This document shows positions 7,068 through 14,617 of a stretch of 22,441 bases of DNA, piece after piece; positions within the stretch are counted from its first letter, which is position 1, and each line of letters opens with the position of its first letter. The translations under genes were made by a program, and so were the position numbers. Under the pieces are notes generated by a model. That model did not search any database. It was not told where the DNA came from and saw nothing but the letters and a program-made list of their open reading frames with translations. The DNA lies in the IMG/VR virus record IMGVR_UViG_3300010375_000053, positions 1 through 22,441 of that record; one strand, written 5' to 3'. This DNA comes from a virus.

Positions 7068-7736
7068 TCAGCGACGGGGCGTGATGCCGAGCTTGGCGAG
7101 CGAACGATCCCAGCTCGAGCCGGCTTTCGGCTTCTGCTGGTCTGCGCCCCCGGCGCTCGCGCCGAGATTGCTGTTGCGCGATTCCCGGCTGCTGCGGTCG
7201 GGAGCAGCGCTGCCGATGCCCTTCTGGCCCTTGAGGACGGCGATCGCCTCCTTGCGGGTCATCGTGGTGTCGCAAGCGAGCGACACGGCCAGGACCGGGT
7301 TGTTCGCCGCATGCGACGACGAGAGAATCGCGGTGACGCGTTCCCGCTCCCGACGACGGGCAGAGGCGGCGGCCGAGCGGCCGGTCATCTCTTGCTTGTC
7401 GTCATCGTCTTCGGCGTCCTTGCCGTCGTCGTCGTCGTCGGAGCGCTTGGCGCGGCGCGAGCGCTTGCCCTCGGGCTGCTCCTCGTCGTCGTCTGCGGCG
7501 TCCTTGCTGTCGTCGTCGTCGTCGGCATCCTTGCCGTCGTCGTCGTCCTCGGAGCGCTTGGCGCGGCGCGAGCGCTTGCCCTCGGGCTGCTCCTCGTCGT
7601 CGTCCTCGGCGTCCTTGTCGTTGTCGTCCTCGGACATCTCGTCGCGCTGATCGTCATCGTCAGTGCGCTTCGAAGCACGAGAAAGGCCGGCGAAATGCGC
7701 AAAGCGGCTCGCGCCGGCCATCAGGCTGGTCTTCAT
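7068..7736 (-). CDS. Acidic repeat protein, probable head scaffold region
   Basis: 222 residues from ATG 7736 (MKTSLMAGAS), with GAGG nine bases upstream; a TTG two codons earlier is not needed. Residues about 25-115 are a low-complexity stretch of Asp/Glu-rich runs alternating with two identical basic blocks (EEQPEGKRSRRAKRS), duplicated with a 37-residue period. After this comes a helical stretch, RRRERERVTAILSS ... MTRKEAIAVLKG. In many phages that pattern forms the C-terminal end of the S49 head protease, the part that serves as scaffold (lambda Nu3 region). Here it is a separate gene between protease and decoration protein. Scaffold or assembly-aid function is inferred from position and this segment; the acidic repeat has no recognised homologue. 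Confidence 0.7.
   Translation of the reverse strand: MKTSLMAGASRFAHFAGLSRASKRTDDDDQRDEMSEDDNDKDAEDDDEEQPEGKRSRRAKRSEDDDDGKDADDDDDSKDAADDDEEQPEGKRSRRAKRSDDDDDGKDAEDDDDKQEMTGRSAAASARRRERERVTAILSSSHAANNPVLAVSLACDTTMTRKEAIAVLKGQKGIGSAAPDRSSRESRNSNLGASAGGADQQKPKAGSSWDRSLAKLGITPRR
7401..7618 (-). repeat. Two tandem 111-bp copies coding the acidic/basic repeat
   Basis: About 107 bases at 7401-7507 recur at 7512-7618, offset by 111 bp (37 codons), with few differences; the block from 7441 to 7493 is identical to 7552-7604. The repeats are in frame and encode alternating Asp/Glu runs and a KRSRRAKRS block. Each copy is rich in GTC/CGT trinucleotides (GAC Asp codons on the coding strand), so expansion or loss of copies by slippage is likely between related phages. 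Confidence 0.85.
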
Positions 7737-7795
7737 GGTCAATACCTCGTTGAATAGGCGCGAAGCCTTGGGGGCGGGGCCGAGTCCCCGCGCGG

Positions 7796-8671
7796 TCAGT
7801 CGAGCTCGGCGAGCAATGCTCGGAACGCTTCGTCGGGCGCCATAACAGCGTCGGCGAAGCCGGCGTCGACACCCTCCGAGCCGAGGAACGTCCCGGCCTG
7901 GGTGTCGAAGACTTTCTTCTGCGGAAGGCCGCGGTTGCGGGCGACGGTCTGGTCGAACAGGTCGCCGACGCGCTCAACGTCCGCCTTCATGCGCTTAAAC
8001 GCGTCGGGCGAAAGGTTCTTCATGTCGGACCCTTCGCCCTTCAGATCGCCCTTCGTGATCAGCGTGACCTCGATTCCAGCCTTCTTCAGGGCATCCTCGA
8101 ACGACACGTGCATGTAGATCACGCCAACCGATCCGGTACCGCCGGTCCGCGGCACGGTGATCCGGTCGGCAGCGGAGGCGAGGGCGTAGGCGGCCGAATA
8201 GGCGTTCTCACCGAGAATGGCCCAGATCGGCTTTGTGCCGCGCGCCTTGTAGATCGTGTCGACCAGGTCGAAGCATCCCGCGACCTCGCCGCCTGGGCTA
8301 TCGATATCGAGCGCGATCGCGTCGATCGCGGGATCGCACAGCGCAGCGATCACGTTCTGGCGAATCCCGTCGTAACCGGTCATGCCCGAATAGGGCCGCA
8401 GGGTGCCGGTGCGCTGCACCAGCGTCCCGCGGGTTTCGATCACGGCGACGCCTGCGACGGTATCATAGCCAACGTCGGTCCGCCGGGTGCGCCGCGACGA
8501 AAAATCGGCTTCGTCCTCTTGGTCCATCATCACGAAGTCGCCGTTGACGTGCGTGATGTGGGTGATGCCGAGCCGGTCCGACAATGCGGCCATGACGATC
8601 TCGGCCTTGCCAGGCAGGATCGCGAGCGGCGTATTGAACAGCCGCGTGGCGAGTTGCGGGAAAAGGCTCAT
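7796..8671 (-). CDS. Head maturation protease, S49 family (lambda gpC-like)
   Basis: 291 residues from ATG 8671 (MSLFPQLATRLFNTPLAI), the standard opening of phage S49 proteases. The upstream open frame overlaps the previous gene and is spurious. Motifs: GTLV near residue 83, IALDIDSPGGEVAG (about 119-132), ENAYSAAYALASAADRI with the expected nucleophile Ser159, TGSVGVI (about 179-185) and the LKGEGS region with K211 as candidate general base. The enzyme trims head proteins during prohead maturation. It ends soon after the catalytic core and lacks the usual C-terminal scaffold extension, which seems to be the next gene. Start and previous stop overlap as ATGA. Confidence 0.92.
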   Translation of the reverse strand: MSLFPQLATRLFNTPLAILPGKAEIVMAALSDRLGITHITHVNGDFVMMDQEDEADFSSRRTRRTDVGYDTVAGVAVIETRGTLVQRTGTLRPYSGMTGYDGIRQNVIAALCDPAIDAIALDIDSPGGEVAGCFDLVDTIYKARGTKPIWAILGENAYSAAYALASAADRITVPRTGGTGSVGVIYMHVSFEDALKKAGIEVTLITKGDLKGEGSDMKNLSPDAFKRMKADVERVGDLFDQTVARNRGLPQKKVFDTQAGTFLGSEGVDAGFADAVMAPDEAFRALLAELD

Positions 8672-8916
8672 TTTGTGCTGCTCCGCTTGGCCTTTGTCGC
8701 TGCCGGCGCTGGCAGCGGGGCAGGGGATGCGGCGGGCTCGTCGGCGGCGCACATGCAGCGCAACTCGATCGTCTCGGGATCCTCGTTCACCCGGAGCGTT
8801 TCACCGCCGAGGATATGGATGGAGGTCCCGCCCTCGCACGCGTCGAGATAGGCGATCGCGCCGATCGCGAGCCTCATCAGGCGAATGCCGCCGTATCGGG
8901 TGACGTCGATGAACAT
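8668..8916 (-). CDS. Small FlbD-like protein in head operon
   Basis: 82 residues from ATG 8916, which shares its A with the portal stop (TGATG); its own stop overlaps the protease start (ATGA). The first 55 residues (MFIDVTRYGGIRLM, then AYLDACEGGTSIHILGGETL and VNEDPETI) follow the beta-strand layout of FlbD-like proteins, small folds found in flagellar operons and in phage genomes. The last 25 residues are Ala/Pro-rich with a basic end. The full double overlap implies coupled translation with portal and protease. Function unknown; a small head accessory protein is possible. Confidence 0.72.
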   Translation of the reverse strand: MFIDVTRYGGIRLMRLAIGAIAYLDACEGGTSIHILGGETLRVNEDPETIELRCMCAADEPAASPAPLPAPAATKAKRSSTK

Positions 8917-10601
8917 CAGGCCTCCTGCGGCGTCGGCTTGGTGGCGACTTCGGTCGCGGTCTGGTCGGTGCCCATCCATTCCGGCCGCGGCAGACCGAGG
9001 TCCGCCATCTTCTTGAATTCGATGGCGCGCTGGTCGATGTTCTCTTCCCAGTCCATGCCTTGGCGGGCCGCTTCGACCTCGAGGGTGGACAGCGCGGCAT
9101 CGAGCCCGAGCACAACGCCCTGACGCTCGCCGACCGGATCGACCCACCCGCGCGCGGCGCCAAGCCAGCGGCAACGCGCATATGCCGTGCGCATCTCGAA
9201 GTACGATGGCGCGTTACGGGGGAGGGGAACCTCACCACGTTCGAACACTTCGCCAAGCCAGGTCGCGAACATCGGCGACGCGGTGTTCTGCTCGAACTCC
9301 GACGTCCGGCGGACGAAGGTCTTCTCGGCCTCGACGATACCGGCGCGCGCCGATGACCAGCTCGCCTCCGAATAGTCGTTGTGCACTTGCTCACCTGACA
9401 TGCCCAGGACGGCGGCAAAGCCGCGGAGCATTTCGTGGGTGAACGGGCTGAACCCGCTATTAGGCCGCACCGGAGCGACGGTCTTGATGTCCTCGCCCGG
9501 CGCCAGCGTGGCAACACGAACGTCGTTCACCTGCAGGTTGCGGTCCTCGTGGAACTCGGCGCGCATATTCTGATACCAGCCGAAGCCCTTTTCGGCGTCT
9601 TCGTCGCCACCATCGAGCGCCTCGCGCACCATCTCCACGTCGAAAGGGGAGGTGACATAGAGGCCGAAGGCCGAAGCGACGGTCGCAGCAGAGAGCTCAA
9701 CGCCGTAATAGCGGGCCAGCATCTTCAGCCGGCCGAGCACCGGCGCGAAGATCGATATGCCGCGGCTTTGCGCGAAACGGTCGGGATCGTAATCGTGATA
9801 GACCCGGCGCCAGCCGTCTTCGGGATCCTCGCGCAGAACGCGCTCCCATTCCATCGATTCGACCGCGTTGTACCAGTCGAACTGGTGCGCTTTCCGAATG
9901 TGATAGGCGACAGGAACTTCGTCGGAGTCGATCTCCACGCCACCGCGCAGGTACCGCGTATCCTGCTGCTGGTAGGGGTTCGAGAGCCGATCGGGATCGA
10001 CGCCCTGGAAACAGGTGGCATACCGCGCAGCGCCGGGGCCCATCCGATCCGGCCGCCATTGCGCGACAATCAGCGATTCACCGTCGACGAGCTTGTGGCC
10101 GAGCGCGAGGCGGAATTGCTGCGAGACCGACAGCCGGCGGCCGACGTCGTTAAAGTGACCCAGATCCTCGGAATAGTTGCGCCACAGCGCCTCGACGGTT
10201 CGGCGGAAGTCCTCTGCCCACTCGGGGTCGAAAGCCTTGTTGAACAACGCCAGGGCACGATAGTCCGGCTTCGAGACCAGCCGGTAACTCGAGCCGATCG
10301 TGCTATCGAGTATGCGACTGATCGCGCCCTTCGCCCAAGCGTCGTTCCGGTGGAGATCGCGCGCCCTGGCGGCGATGCGATCACGGTTGGGGTTGATCTC
10401 CGAGTCCGGCGAGCGCGTGGTCGGGTACCAATCCCCGAATTCCTGCTGGGACCAGTTGGCGGCATCGTATGGGAAGAAATTGCTGTTCGGCCCCGACAGC
10501 GCGCCTCTCATGCCACCGCGGCCGCGAGAGCGAATGCGGTCGATCGCCTGGCTGGAGATGGCACGCCCACTGGCGTCGAGAAGGGCAGGGGGATTAGCCA
10601 T
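8916..10601 (-). CDS. Portal protein, lambda gpB family
   Basis: 561 residues. The N-terminal region (WYPTTRSPDSEINPNRDRIA, then ARDLHRNDAWAKGAISRILD) and the later segments CFQGVDPDRLSNPYQQ, VPVAYHIRKAH and FSPFTHEMLRGFAAVLGMSG are diagnostic of lambda-type portal proteins. The protein forms the dodecameric ring through which DNA is packaged. Start ATG 10601 overlaps the stop of the connector gene (TGATG). Length is close to lambda gpB (533 residues). Neighbours on both sides are those of the lambda head operon. Confidence 0.95.
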   Translation of the reverse strand: MANPPALLDASGRAISSQAIDRIRSRGRGGMRGALSGPNSNFFPYDAANWSQQEFGDWYPTTRSPDSEINPNRDRIAARARDLHRNDAWAKGAISRILDSTIGSSYRLVSKPDYRALALFNKAFDPEWAEDFRRTVEALWRNYSEDLGHFNDVGRRLSVSQQFRLALGHKLVDGESLIVAQWRPDRMGPGAARYATCFQGVDPDRLSNPYQQQDTRYLRGGVEIDSDEVPVAYHIRKAHQFDWYNAVESMEWERVLREDPEDGWRRVYHDYDPDRFAQSRGISIFAPVLGRLKMLARYYGVELSAATVASAFGLYVTSPFDVEMVREALDGGDEDAEKGFGWYQNMRAEFHEDRNLQVNDVRVATLAPGEDIKTVAPVRPNSGFSPFTHEMLRGFAAVLGMSGEQVHNDYSEASWSSARAGIVEAEKTFVRRTSEFEQNTASPMFATWLGEVFERGEVPLPRNAPSYFEMRTAYARCRWLGAARGWVDPVGERQGVVLGLDAALSTLEVEAARQGMDWEENIDQRAIEFKKMADLGLPRPEWMGTDQTATEVATKPTPQEA

Positions 10602-10867
10602 CAGAATCGCACCCCAATGGCGCGACGCGGACGGCAGATCAGGCCGAGCTGCGCCTGCACCATGCGAATGGCGGCGGTGAGCTCGCCGAGGTTGGCGCGG
10701 GAATAGGTGACGGACTTCGACCCGTCGCCCTGGGTGTACGTATAGTTGATGCCCTTCGCGCCGCTGGAAATGTCCAGATACGCCTGCTGCAGCTGCGCCA
10801 GTCGCTGCTCGAGCACGCCGGTGTCCATTCCGGCGAGGATGCTGGTCGAGGGATCATAGCGACCCAT
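10601..10867 (-). CDS. Head-tail connector, gpW-like
   Basis: 88 residues. A helical stretch (GVLEQRLAQLQQAYLDISSG), then a short beta-hairpin carrying a Thr/Gly-Asp-Gly-Ser turn (YTYTQGDGSKSVTYSR) and a second helix (LGELTAAIRMVQAQLG) reproduce the fold order of gpW, which closes the portal ring before tail joining. The C-terminus is basic (RPRRAIGVRF). It lies between large terminase and portal, as W does in lambda. ATG 10867 is preceded by GAAGGAT with suitable spacing; the terminase stop is 12 bases upstream. Confidence 0.85.
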   Translation of the reverse strand: MGRYDPSTSILAGMDTGVLEQRLAQLQQAYLDISSGAKGINYTYTQGDGSKSVTYSRANLGELTAAIRMVQAQLGLICRPRRAIGVRF

Positions 10868-10879
10868 GTGCAGGATCCT

Positions 10880-13042
10880 TCAGGCTAAACGTTGCGCGAT
10901 CGAGCGGCGGGCCGCCGGCGGTTTGGCCGGCGGAGGCGGGGGCGGCGGCGCCTTGGCCGGCTCGGCTGCCAGCGGCACCGCGAGCGGCGCATCCGGCTCA
11001 TCGTCACCATCTGCCGCCGTCGGGGACGTGATGACCGTGGTGATCGTCGCACCGACCTGGTCGGCGATCCGATTCAGCTTGGTGCCCATGTGGATCAGGC
11101 CGCGCAGAGCGGCATAGGCGTATACCCGACAGTCGAGCCGCTCGTTCGCCCGCCCCGGGATTGGAACCCACTTGCGCACCTTCTGAGCGCCTTCGCCCTC
11201 GATCTGGATGCGCTCCGCCGTCAGCTGCTCGAATGCGGCGACGTCCCAGTCGGTGTTGAAGTGCATGTATCCCGGGCCAGGCGTTTGCTTGTGCAGCCAA
11301 CCGCGGACGGCATCCTTCGCCGCATTGACGCCGATTATCACCGGCCGGAAGGTCTTGCGCGATCGTGTGCTTGGCCGCTTTATCGGCCACACCGGGTTGC
11401 GAAAACCGGTCCGGGCGCTCTCGCCCTTGATGGCCCAGATCTTGCGGCCGAGCCTCGTCTTCGAGAAATTATAAACGGCGTCGGTGTGGTGGCCGCCCGA
11501 GTCCTGGCAAGCCGCGGTGATCACGAAGGGCCGGCCGTCCGCCCGATACCAGGTCCGGGCGAGATATTCGTCGAGCGCGATCTGGGTCGCCGGGTCGGTC
11601 ATCTCGCCATCGATGACGTGATATTCGACCGACCAGCTTTCCTCGTTTCGGCCCCAGCCGACGACCTCAATTTCGACGCGATAGTCCTGGGTGTCGATTC
11701 CCGCGGTGAGCATCGCGACGCCATCGGGAACCACGCCGGCAGCCCAGTTCTCGCAGCGCTTGAGCAGCGCGTCGATCGCGATCTCCTTGCCGCCATGCCG
11801 GCGGTAGGGGAGGGCTGCCTGGGTATTGTACCAGACCTGCTTCTTGTCCTCGTCGTGCTGCGCCGCGATCCATTTGCGCGCGATGTATGGGGGCGCGTCT
11901 TTCGGCCACGGCGAATAGAGTTTGCTCGCCTGGAACCCTGCGTGCTCGTTCGGCACCGCCCAGGTGCCACATTTTCCGCAGCGGGCGCGATAGACCGCCC
12001 ACCGGTCCGATTCCCACCAATCCCAGACCTTCTCGACCGCGTCCGGATCCTGCTCGCGCCAAAGCGCTTCGAACGTCTCGAGCGGGACCTGACGCTGGCC
12101 GCAGCAGTCGAACGGGCGCGTTTGGTGCCAGCGTATGGTGCCGAGCGCCCGTCGACGCTGCCCCTCGGTCCAGGCGGTCCCGCACGCCTCGCAATAGATC
12201 TGCGCGGTCTCGGGCTTGTGCCGCTCGCCGTCCTCGCTCTTTTCCCACTCGATATGCTTGAAGAAGTCCGGAAACTGCCGGTGCGAGCAATGCGGACATT
12301 CGACCGAGGCGCGGCGCTGATCCGACGTCAGATAGCTAGCTTCGATCCTGCTTTCGTCTTTGACCGTCGGGGAGCAGACTCGAACCGACAGCCAGTTCGG
12401 AAACGAGGCCATGCGCTCGTCACCGATATCGATTGGGTCGCCCTCGCGGGTGACCGGGTACTTGTCGACCTCGTCATACATGACGATCCGGACCGGCCGG
12501 CGCGCCAGGTTGTCCGGGCTGCCGGCGCCGACCAGGGCGAGAAAACCGCCCGGGAACGACTTGAAGAGCAAGGTCTCCTCGGCTTTCCGCGTCTTCACGG
12601 TCCCGACAAGCTGGCGCAGCACCGGGGTGGCGTTGATCAGCGGCCCGATCCGCTCCTTGGAGAATTGCTCGGCCGCGTCCTCCTTCGGCTGGACGAGCAG
12701 GGCAGGGCAGGGGTCAAGGTGTGCGTGAAAGCCGACGATGTTCTCAAGCAACGACGTCTTGAGCAGCTGCGTCGCTACCATGGCGGTGATGATGTGGACC
12801 CCGGGCTCTGTGCCGGCGAGCATCGGGCCGCGGGCGACCTCAACGGTCGACGTCCTCCATTGGCCCGATGAACTCCCGGCCTCCTTCGCGAGCTTGCGAA
12901 AGCGATCGGCCCAGTCCGGAATGCTGATACGTGGGGGAGGCGTCCAACCTCGCCGCCATGCGCGGTGAAGCCGGTCCTCGTTACCCCTGAGCGGCGAAGT
13001 CTGCTTCGGGTTCGCCGAGCTGTTCGAGGAGCTGCTGGACAT
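10880..13042 (-). CDS. terL: Terminase large subunit, GpA type
   Basis: 720 residues. Typical opening: helical DNA-binding start, then ISIPDWADRFRKLAKEAGSSSGQW. The ATPase motifs are an atypical P-loop-like ATQLLKTS (about 90-97) and Walker B IVMYDEVDKYP (about 186-196). A zinc-binding pair follows (CPHC at 249-252 and CEACG at 284-288), with a further CGKCG. The nuclease part has GIDTQDYRVEIEVVGWG and ACQDSGGHHTDAVYNF, with acidic residues expected to bind metal. The protein cuts concatemers and drives DNA packaging. It overlaps the small terminase end by about 60 bases; later starts are possible, but the Ser-rich start at 13042 keeps the whole N-terminal domain. The GpA family usually makes cohesive ends. 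Confidence 0.95.
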   Translation of the reverse strand: MSSSSSNSSANPKQTSPLRGNEDRLHRAWRRGWTPPPRISIPDWADRFRKLAKEAGSSSGQWRTSTVEVARGPMLAGTEPGVHIITAMVATQLLKTSLLENIVGFHAHLDPCPALLVQPKEDAAEQFSKERIGPLINATPVLRQLVGTVKTRKAEETLLFKSFPGGFLALVGAGSPDNLARRPVRIVMYDEVDKYPVTREGDPIDIGDERMASFPNWLSVRVCSPTVKDESRIEASYLTSDQRRASVECPHCSHRQFPDFFKHIEWEKSEDGERHKPETAQIYCEACGTAWTEGQRRRALGTIRWHQTRPFDCCGQRQVPLETFEALWREQDPDAVEKVWDWWESDRWAVYRARCGKCGTWAVPNEHAGFQASKLYSPWPKDAPPYIARKWIAAQHDEDKKQVWYNTQAALPYRRHGGKEIAIDALLKRCENWAAGVVPDGVAMLTAGIDTQDYRVEIEVVGWGRNEESWSVEYHVIDGEMTDPATQIALDEYLARTWYRADGRPFVITAACQDSGGHHTDAVYNFSKTRLGRKIWAIKGESARTGFRNPVWPIKRPSTRSRKTFRPVIIGVNAAKDAVRGWLHKQTPGPGYMHFNTDWDVAAFEQLTAERIQIEGEGAQKVRKWVPIPGRANERLDCRVYAYAALRGLIHMGTKLNRIADQVGATITTVITSPTAADGDDEPDAPLAVPLAAEPAKAPPPPPPPAKPPAARRSIAQRLA

Positions 13043-13613
13043 GGATCGTGAGTGCCTCCACGACCCGGTCGGTATCGACGTCGAGGTCCGCGGCGATCAG
13101 CGGACCGACACGAGCCGGGAATCCCGCCCAGGCATCGCGAGACGCGCGGGCCTGTTCGAACAGGATGGCCTCGGCCCGCTCCACCTCGACCAGGCTGCCC
13201 GCCTCCTTGCGCGCCGCGATCAGATGCTTTGCGGCGAGGCCGTTCTCCTTGATCTGCTCGGCCCTGACGATCGAAGCGAATTCGCCGGCGAGCACGTTGG
13301 CGAGGAAGTCTTCGGCGTCTTCGTCGACGATCTTCTCGATCGCCGCTTCGACCTCGGCGGCGCTGGGTTTCTTGCGCGACCGGGTGCGGACAGGGGGTGC
13401 GGACACTTTTGCGGGGTCCGCAGCTTTGTCCGCACCCTGCTCCGCATGTCGATTTAGCCGGCGCCAGCCCGAGCCCGCCAACGCGGCGTCAACCTTCCCG
13501 TCCGCCGAAACCGGCAGCTTTCCCGCCTTGATCGCGTTCCGAACGAGCTTGTCGCTGCATCCATCAAGCCGCGCGAATTCGCGGACGCCGACATATCGCT
13601 TGGGTGCGGACAT
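12981..13613 (-). CDS. Terminase small subunit, Nu1-like
   Basis: 210 residues. Residues 1-55 form an excisionase/MerR-like winged helix (KRYVGVREFARLDGCSDKLV, then RNAIKAGKLPV), the DNA-binding domain Nu1 uses at cosB. A basic linker with SRKK (about 70-85) follows, then a long helical part (EVEAAIEKIVDEDAEDFLAN ... LIAARKEAGSLVEVERAEAI) that would contact the large subunit. The gene directly precedes the GpA-type terminase. The start ATG at 13613 lies inside one copy of a 12-bp direct repeat, and GGGTGCGGAC elements recur inside the gene; these are listed separately as possible recognition sites. Confidence 0.85.
   Translation of the reverse strand: MSAPKRYVGVREFARLDGCSDKLVRNAIKAGKLPVSADGKVDAALAGSGWRRLNRHAEQGADKAADPAKVSAPPVRTRSRKKPSAAEVEAAIEKIVDEDAEDFLANVLAGEFASIVRAEQIKENGLAAKHLIAARKEAGSLVEVERAEAILFEQARASRDAWAGFPARVGPLIAADLDVDTDRVVEALTIHVQQLLEQLGEPEADFAAQG
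13382..13437 (-). repeat. Cluster of GTCCGCACCC elements inside the small terminase gene
   Basis: On the plus strand GGGTGCGGAC occurs at 13382-13391 and again at 13395-13404, and in inverted orientation (GTCCGCACCC) at 13428-13437. The first two copies fall in different reading frames (VRT versus SAP codons), and the inverted copy encodes GAD. The DNA sequence rather than the peptide is what is conserved. Together with the copies at 13602-13625 this makes five exact 10-mers within 244 bases. Candidate binding sites for the small terminase or another phage DNA-binding protein. Confidence 0.6.
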
Positions 13614-13625
13614 TTGGGTGCGGAC
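13600..13625 (-). repeat. 12-bp direct repeat at the small terminase start
   Basis: TTGGGTGCGGAC occurs at 13600-13611 and 13614-13625 (14-bp period); on the coding strand each reads GTCCGCACCCAA. One copy is in the untranslated leader, the other covers the ATG and codons 2-5. It contains the same 10-mer as the internal cluster 165 bases downstream. The position, just upstream of and in the small terminase gene, is where lambda has cosB and where many phages have pac. It could also be an operator controlling translation or transcription of the gene. Confidence 0.6.
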
Positions 13626-13667
13626 CCCTTTCGGAGTTCAGCGCTGGTGACGTATCGGGGCGCGCAA

Positions 13668-13961
13668 TTACCCGCGATGCAATAGGGGCGTGGAGGGACC
13701 CGTCGCGATCATGGCGCTGAGGTCGGCCGTCGGGGCGGGGGTCAGGCCGATCGGGCCAGCGTCGGTGAGCAGCGAGCCCGGCTGCAGCGGGCCACCACGA
13801 TAGGCTTTGAGGCGACGCGGTCGGGGCTCGCCGGGGATGCGGCGCGCGAGGTGGATGCGTTCGGCGCCCCACCAGTTGCCCGAGGTCGCGTTGACGTAGG
13901 TCTGACGGCCGAACAGCCAAGCGAGGTTGTCGATCAGACTGACGATGAACCAAGGGATCAT
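13668..13961 (-). CDS. Hypothetical phage protein with hydrophobic N-terminus
   Basis: 97 residues from ATG 13961, with GGAG about eight bases upstream; the preceding gene's TAG is two bases away. The first 18 residues (MIPWFIVSLIDNLAWLFG) are hydrophobic and could be a short membrane or amphipathic segment. A WWGAERIHLARRIPGEPRPRR basic part follows, and a Pro/Thr/Ala-rich tail of about 45 residues that is probably disordered. No family recognised. GC3-rich codon use and tight spacing with the upstream gene support that it is real. Being between small-protein genes and the terminase it may act in lysis, packaging or neither; the sequence does not decide. Confidence 0.6.
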   Translation of the reverse strand: MIPWFIVSLIDNLAWLFGRQTYVNATSGNWWGAERIHLARRIPGEPRPRRLKAYRGGPLQPGSLLTDAGPIGLTPAPTADLSAMIATGPSTPLLHRG

Positions 13962-13963
13962 GC

Positions 13964-14617
13964 CTATCTCCGTGCAGTGGCGATCGCCATGCGCAGCGCA
14001 TCCTCAAAGGCCGCACGCGCATGGCGATCGATGTAGGCCCGGGCGCGCTGCTCGAATGGCAGGCGCTTGGGCGCGGGGGTCGTGTCCTCGAACTGGATCA
14101 GCAAGCGCAGGCCGGTGCGGCCCTTCGTGCCCTTGCCGCCGTCGCGACGAATGCCATTGGCTGGGCGTTGCCACACGCCGTTGATGATGCGGCCGCTGCG
14201 CGTCTTCACGGGGCCGATGAATACGCCCGGCTTGCCTTTGAGAGCAGCCAGCTTGCCGCGCGTCAGGTTGTGGTATCGGTTGACCGGCACTGCCCTCGGA
14301 ACGAGCATGCCCTTTTTGGTGCCGAGGAAGCGAGCACCGCCAACGACATATGGCTGGAGATACTGCGCCTGGATGTCCTTGGCGGCGACGATCGCGATCG
14401 GTCGCGACTTGGTGGCGACCTCAACCCGATACGCGTTCTGGGTGAAAGGCGTCGGACTGTCGAATGTCTGCTCGATCAGTTCGCGCTCGTCGGCGGCGGC
14501 GCCGCGTGCCAGCGTGTTGAGAGCGAGCGAAACGGCGAATGGAACTTGTTGCGACCGCAGCGCGATCAGACCGCGATGAAGGGGCGAGAGGTTGCCCTTA
14601 ATGTTGACCGTCAGCAC
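13964..14617 (-). CDS. Basic phage protein, possibly virion or neck-associated
   Basis: 217 residues. Sequence pattern: VNIKGNLSPLHRGLIALRS, then QVPFAVSLALNTLARGA, TPFTQNAYRVEVATKSR, KDIQAQYLQPYVVGGARFLG and NLTRGKLAALKGKPGVFIG, with a Lys/Arg-rich C-terminal half. The order 'helix that activates N-terminal Ala/Leu-rich domain, PTPFT, then conserved Q..YL.P.. GG.R' recurs in uncharacterised phage proteins that I associate with neck or minor virion components, but I cannot name a family. Position upstream of the terminase is unusual for such proteins. Start GTG/ATG choice: ATG 14617 overlaps the end of the previous gene by seven bases. Confidence 0.6.
   Translation of the reverse strand: MLTVNIKGNLSPLHRGLIALRSQQVPFAVSLALNTLARGAAADERELIEQTFDSPTPFTQNAYRVEVATKSRPIAIVAAKDIQAQYLQPYVVGGARFLGTKKGMLVPRAVPVNRYHNLTRGKLAALKGKPGVFIGPVKTRSGRIINGVWQRPANGIRRDGGKGTKGRTGLRLLIQFEDTTPAPKRLPFEQRARAYIDRHARAAFEDALRMAIATARR

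Noticed and set aside
5528-7084. Plus-strand open frame of 518 codons opposite capsid and decoration genes
   Set aside because: Antisense shadow spanning two unrelated minus-strand genes and their gap; no domain recognised.
7381-7640. Repeated GTC/CGT-rich tract as a CRISPR or microsatellite
   Set aside because: Repeats are in frame inside an acidic protein gene with 111-bp period and no spacers.
9435-10706. Plus-strand open frame of 423 codons opposite the portal
   Set aside because: Antisense shadow of a confidently identified portal gene.
10892-12871. Long plus-strand open frame of 659 codons opposite the large terminase
   Set aside because: Composition is Arg/Asp/Gly-rich shadow sequence; the minus frame is a clear terminase, and GC-rich genes often leave long antisense frames.
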